Shown here piece by piece: positions 60,430-64,000 of a DNA stretch of 64,000 nt. The position numbers were made by a program, and so were the translations under genes. The DNA is from Rapana venosa. Lineage: Eukaryota > Mollusca > Gastropoda > Neogastropoda > Muricidae. Every line of letters begins with the position of its first letter. Position 1 is the stretch's first letter. The notes under the pieces were generated by a model. That model was not told the DNA's origin, did no database searches, and worked only from the letters and a program-made list of their open reading frames with translations. The stretch lies in the NCBI GenBank assembly GCA_028751875.1, contig CM054162.1, positions 8,648,741-8,712,740 on the forward strand, in the 5' to 3' direction.

Positions 60430-61660
60430 TGCCCCTATCACTCATCAAAACTCAAAGTGCTTCTCAGTCCTTTGCAAAAAGGAATTTTGGAATGGATGCT
60501 GTTCAAACGTCATGTTAAACCCTTTTTGCCAAAAAACGGGGTTTTTGCTGCTATGGGGTTTTTTCAGAAATGGGGGGGGGAAAAAAAACTCCCTCAACGG
60601 GAAAAGCAGTCAATTTATTGTCCCAATACCAAAACAAGGAAAACTCAAAGAAGAATATATATATTTTTAACCTATTGCACTGATTAATACCGAAAAAACT
60701 TAAAAATTTTTTTTTAAAGTGATTGTGATCGTGCTTAAAAATAAAAACCCCATTTTAAGCAGGCAGGTTTTGGAAAGTGTAATCTGTTATTGATCTTTGG
60801 GTTAAAGCTAACAACACTTTAAACATCTTTTCCCGAGAAAAAACATTCTTGCTACCTTTTTTACGTTTATTAACCCTATATAAAGTCTGAAGCTAGATTG
60901 CGGTAAGCTGAAGTAATGGTTTATTGGGCGCATTTACCGACTTAAAAAAAACATTTTCTCGGACGGGTTTCAAGTGAAATTAGAAATATGATTTTCCCCA
61001 GGATTTCTAAAATGGGTTACCACAAGGCTCTGTCATTGCCCCTTCCCCTCTTTAACTTTTATTTTTCGATCTTCCTACTCATTTGAATTAACGTTATTCT
61101 TGTTAAAATTATGCAGTCGATATTAATGAATGAAGCATAAATAAAGAAATATAAGACCAAAAAAAAAAGTTAATTGGACTAGAAAAATTTATCAATGTGA
61201 ACTTGAAAATTACATTATTGAAAGATAATGCCTAATGTTTTTCACTGACAAAAATTAACATTTTCCTCTTTAATAACGGTGATGCCCCCCCAGCCCCTAC
61301 TTTTTCAAAATTAACGAATTGTCTTTATAAAGTTTTTTCCGCGAAATTTTAGGAATTTATCTTACATCAAAATTTAAATTTTGGGCAAACCAATTAAATT
61401 GCTTGTTAATAAAAAAAAGAAAAGGTTTAAATTTATTGAAAAAAGTAGTTAAGAAAGCAGCCTGGGCACAAAATACAGCAGTTTAAAAAACCAAAGCGCT
61501 CGTTGCTCTTATTGGAAAAGGTCGAGAGTCATTTCGTGCCCCCAAGTATTGCTGAAAAAAAATTAAAATGCTTAGCCTGTAAAGCTCTCTCCCTTCTTGG
61601 GTGTACCTTCAACGCTTCTCTTTAGGTACATAACAGAAAAATGGGAAATTTTCCCACTGG
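60430..61660 (+). mobile_element. Decayed LINE reverse transcriptase (Jockey/I-like)
   Basis: Plus-strand landmarks in several frames: 'FGMDAVQTSC'-side text, then 'IPKQGKLK' (near 60630); 'QAGFGK' (near 60762); 'GLPQGSVIAP' region (61013-61043); 'LPTHLN' (near 61075); 'FSAKFLGIYLTSK' (61340-61372); 'KGLNLLKKV' (near 61422-61450) and 'AAWAQN'. These follow the order of Jockey-superfamily ORF2. The 'FADD' box near 61100-61120 is eroded. The RNase H fragment at 34.46 kb could come from a related family, but nothing shows that here. Confidence 0.75.
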
Positions 61661-61764
61661 ATAAATATCATGAACTGCTTGACCGCGCTATTTTCCCAAA
61701 ATTTTACTGTCTTTTCCCTTTTTTGTGGTCTTCAACTTTTAATTTTTAAATCATATATCAATTG

Positions 61765-61945
61765 AAAACACACACACCAACAAAAAACGTGGCGTGGTAC
61801 GAACGCAGGTACGCCCCCCCCCCCCCCCCCCTCCCACACCGGCCACATATTCACCAGTGCACACACACACACACACCACCCCACACGCACACACACACCA
61901 CACACCAACACACACACGCACAACACACACACCCCAAACCCCGAT
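61765..61945. repeat. (CA)n with poly-C run
   Basis: CA repeats interrupted by a C run of about 18 at 61813-61830. A word 'ACGAACGCAGGTACG' next to it resembles the SINE 'GCGAACGCACGCA' stretch. Confidence 0.88.
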
Positions 61946-63340
61946 GAAGAGAAAAAAGCTGTCCCCTAAATTTCTGGGCAGATTTTAAAACTACTTGGTT
62001 TTTAACAGTAGAAGTCTCATTTAAAAAGGGCAGGACTTTTCCAGCAAAGGCTGTGCGTTTTCAGTAAAAGCGTAAAATTTTCAGAACACTTGTGACTTTC
62101 TCCGCCCTTTCCTGTACGATCCCTTTGCGTCTGACGCAATGAGGGTTGATTCTTCTAATTTTTTGGGTTTCCTGCAAAGACAAAATAGTTATATGAGTTT
62201 AAGTGCTTTTAAAAAAAATCTGATATAAAACGCTTCCGGGGTAGTGGTTTGATGGATGGGGGTATTTATCAATGGTCTTGTTTTTCGGTCCTGTACCGAA
62301 AAATCAGAAGCCGTCCCAAAAGGTGGAATTCCCTCATGAAACAAAAATGGAAAGAACAACTTAGGCTGCAGACATCACCATAAAGAGACTCTCCACGGGA
62401 GAATCAGGCCAGGCTTGGTAAGGCATGACGCTGGGGCACTGCTCCCAAGTCCAACCGTGAGGGGTTTTGTCAGGTGCAGAATACACACCTCCATATCTCG
62501 GGGCCATGAAGTATTGCCCATCCCAAGGCCTGACTGCCCCCTTTCACTCCCTCGGGTCGCATTGCAGTTTTTCCCGATTTTTTTTCTTTGTCTTCGCAAG
62601 AAAATCGGGTGGAGCCCATCCCTCTCAAGCCAGTGCTGCAGGCGGCATGTTTGTGCACCCTTCACAGGGGCCAAAATGGCATTCTCTTCAAAAGAAAAAA
62701 AGGGTTTTTTTTTCGAGGGGGCAAAAATTTTTTTGCATGGTTAAACCCTCGTGCCCTTAGTATAACCCACATTTAAAAGGGCTTTGGGGGAGTGGGTCAC
62801 CATTTCTATGATGTCGCAGCATAAAACCCCTTTTGGAAGAGGAACGGGATGGTAGCAAGACCAGATCACTGACCCACACCAGAAGTGCTCCAACGGACGG
62901 GCCCTTGACCAACACACATCCCATTCCCCTCGAATGTGACCAGAAAACGGTTTGGCTAAACAGCGGGATAGTGTATAGCTTTCCAGCATAAACATGTGGA
63001 TTCATTCGGGGATAGAGATCCGCAAACTGAATTTTCAAAAACTGGTTGCTATTCTACTCCCCTTCACGACCTTCACCCCACTCGTTTCGATCCCCCACGC
63101 CCCCCATACCCAGATTCCTATTCGTTTCCCAAGGATGGGAAAAGTCAAGGGCCCTAAATTTACAGGTCAACGTGGGGCCACAAGCCAGGGGGGCCCCCTG
63201 CACTGCCCTGGGCCCACTTTGGTGGTTTTTCAGGGGTGCTGTTCTGATAAAAATACCAGGATACCACCAAATCCCCCCTATAACGACAAAATTTTGCTAA
63301 TTTGCGGAGCCGATGAGTGATTCCCCAACAGATGAGGTGA
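61946..63340. other. Mixed-complexity sequence, no recognised gene
   Basis: Several open frames of 60-109 codons overlap on both strands at 62375-63040. I see no family motif, no methionine with a convincing context and no codon periodicity that I can judge by eye. It could be an eroded repeat or an exon-bearing stretch; undecided. Confidence 0.4.
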
Positions 63341-63374
63341 CCACCCAACGTCCCCCCAAGGGCCGCCCCCCGCG

Positions 63375-63780
63375 AACCTCCAACCCCAAAAGGGCATGAC
63401 ACAAACTCCCCACAGGACAAAAGTATGAGCAAACCGAATTGGGGTGACATGAGACCGATCAACTGGGACAACCGAATCAGAAACATTTTTTAAAAATTGC
63501 TAATGATAATGATAAGGGGGATGACATAATGGTGCTGTGTAAGTGCATTGCTTTGGGGAACTACTTGAAGGGTTGTACTCTACGCTCATTTCAAATAATC
63601 CGGCTCAACCGTCCGAAGTCAGAGCCTGCAGTTTGGCAGGTAATTTGGCAACACTTCAAACTCGCATCCGTTAAGGGGAAAAATCCGATGGTGGCCCCCA
63701 GTTTTCCCACTGAGCCCACGCACACCATCTGGGTGGGCCCGGCCAGAGCTCAAAAAACCCCTTTTGACTTTATAATCTAA
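63375..63780 (+). mobile_element. Copy of the SINE-associated module of 32829-33205
   Basis: 63375-63515 aligns in word order with 32855-32985. Beyond it the SINE head is badly eroded; 'CGCACACCATCT' near 63720 matches the same word in the body at 33150. Same orientation as the 32.8-kb copy. Confidence 0.6.
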
Positions 63781-64000
63781 ACCCCGCATTTTCCCACCCC
63801 GAAACTCAAGGCGTACCCATGCGTCATGGCGGGGGTAAGGTTTTTCTGGGTGACACCTAAAGTTTGGGGGGTGAGGATTTTTTTTTTCCTCCCCAACTTA
63901 GGGTCGCCCTCCCAGTGTCTTACCCCATTCGGTGTGGAACACAGGAAAACCATACCATGGCAAGAGCGCTATTTTGTTCAGTTTTGTTGCGTGCAGAATA

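Larger units (their letters stand above)
38200..64000. other. Region of poor base quality (homopolymer-rich consensus)
   Basis: From here on, runs of four or more identical bases occur in nearly every line, especially G, C, A and T blocks where the left part has normal text. Recognisable LINEs break frame every 20-40 codons. I infer weakly corrected long-read sequence. Coordinates and indels in this part should be trusted less. Confidence 0.75.

Overview
This is non-coding eukaryotic DNA, most likely from a lophotrochozoan and probably a marine mollusc (gastropod-like). The reasons are very long simple repeats (GA, CT, GACA, GATA, CCTTG), several tRNA-derived SINEs of kinds I associate with mollusc genomes, and remains of at least five non-LTR retrotransposons. 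I see no intact protein-coding gene, rRNA gene or functional tRNA gene. Almost all long open frames in the window are simple repeats read through, or antisense to retrotransposons.

The left half (1-32328) is one 16.37-kb sequence present twice, head to tail. Base 1 aligns with base 16371, so the left limit of the duplication lies at or before the window start. The second copy stops in a CT run at a gap of exactly 500 N (32329-32828). Blocks of more than 2.5 kb align between copies without a single indel, while differences are packed into a few short indel-rich patches. That pattern fits uneven assembly or polishing at least as well as biological divergence. Each unit holds, in order: a minus-strand LINE with a small nested insertion; GA tracts; a SINE tail; CAA repeats; polypurine and polypyrimidine blocks; two plus-strand SINEs; an 0.8-kb CCTTG array; ATG/AAT repeats; two minus-strand SINE copies; a GACA/GATA block; a promoter-like patch (three CCAAT boxes, an octamer, an E-box) followed by a possible first exon with a splice donor and a 36-bp minisatellite; and a CT block.

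The right half is unrelated. 32829-38140 reads cleanly: a plus-strand SINE whose tail runs into a 52-bp minisatellite, a 33-bp AT-rich minisatellite, an RNase H fragment, a 2.4-kb CR1/L2-like LINE ending in (ATT)n, then a (TATG)n array.

From about 38.2 kb to the end the sequence looks poorly corrected: very many homopolymer runs and frames broken every few dozen codons. Even so it shows a 3-kb G-depleted CA-rich tract, an A/T-tract minisatellite, a GAA block, a 24-bp satellite of about 2.4 kb, three more decayed LINEs (plus 47.2-48.7 kb, minus 56.8-59.1 kb, plus 60.4-61.7 kb) and SINE pieces. No genes work together here. The window is a repeat-rich intergenic or intronic region, and its only candidate host-gene element is the duplicated promoter/exon-1 patch.
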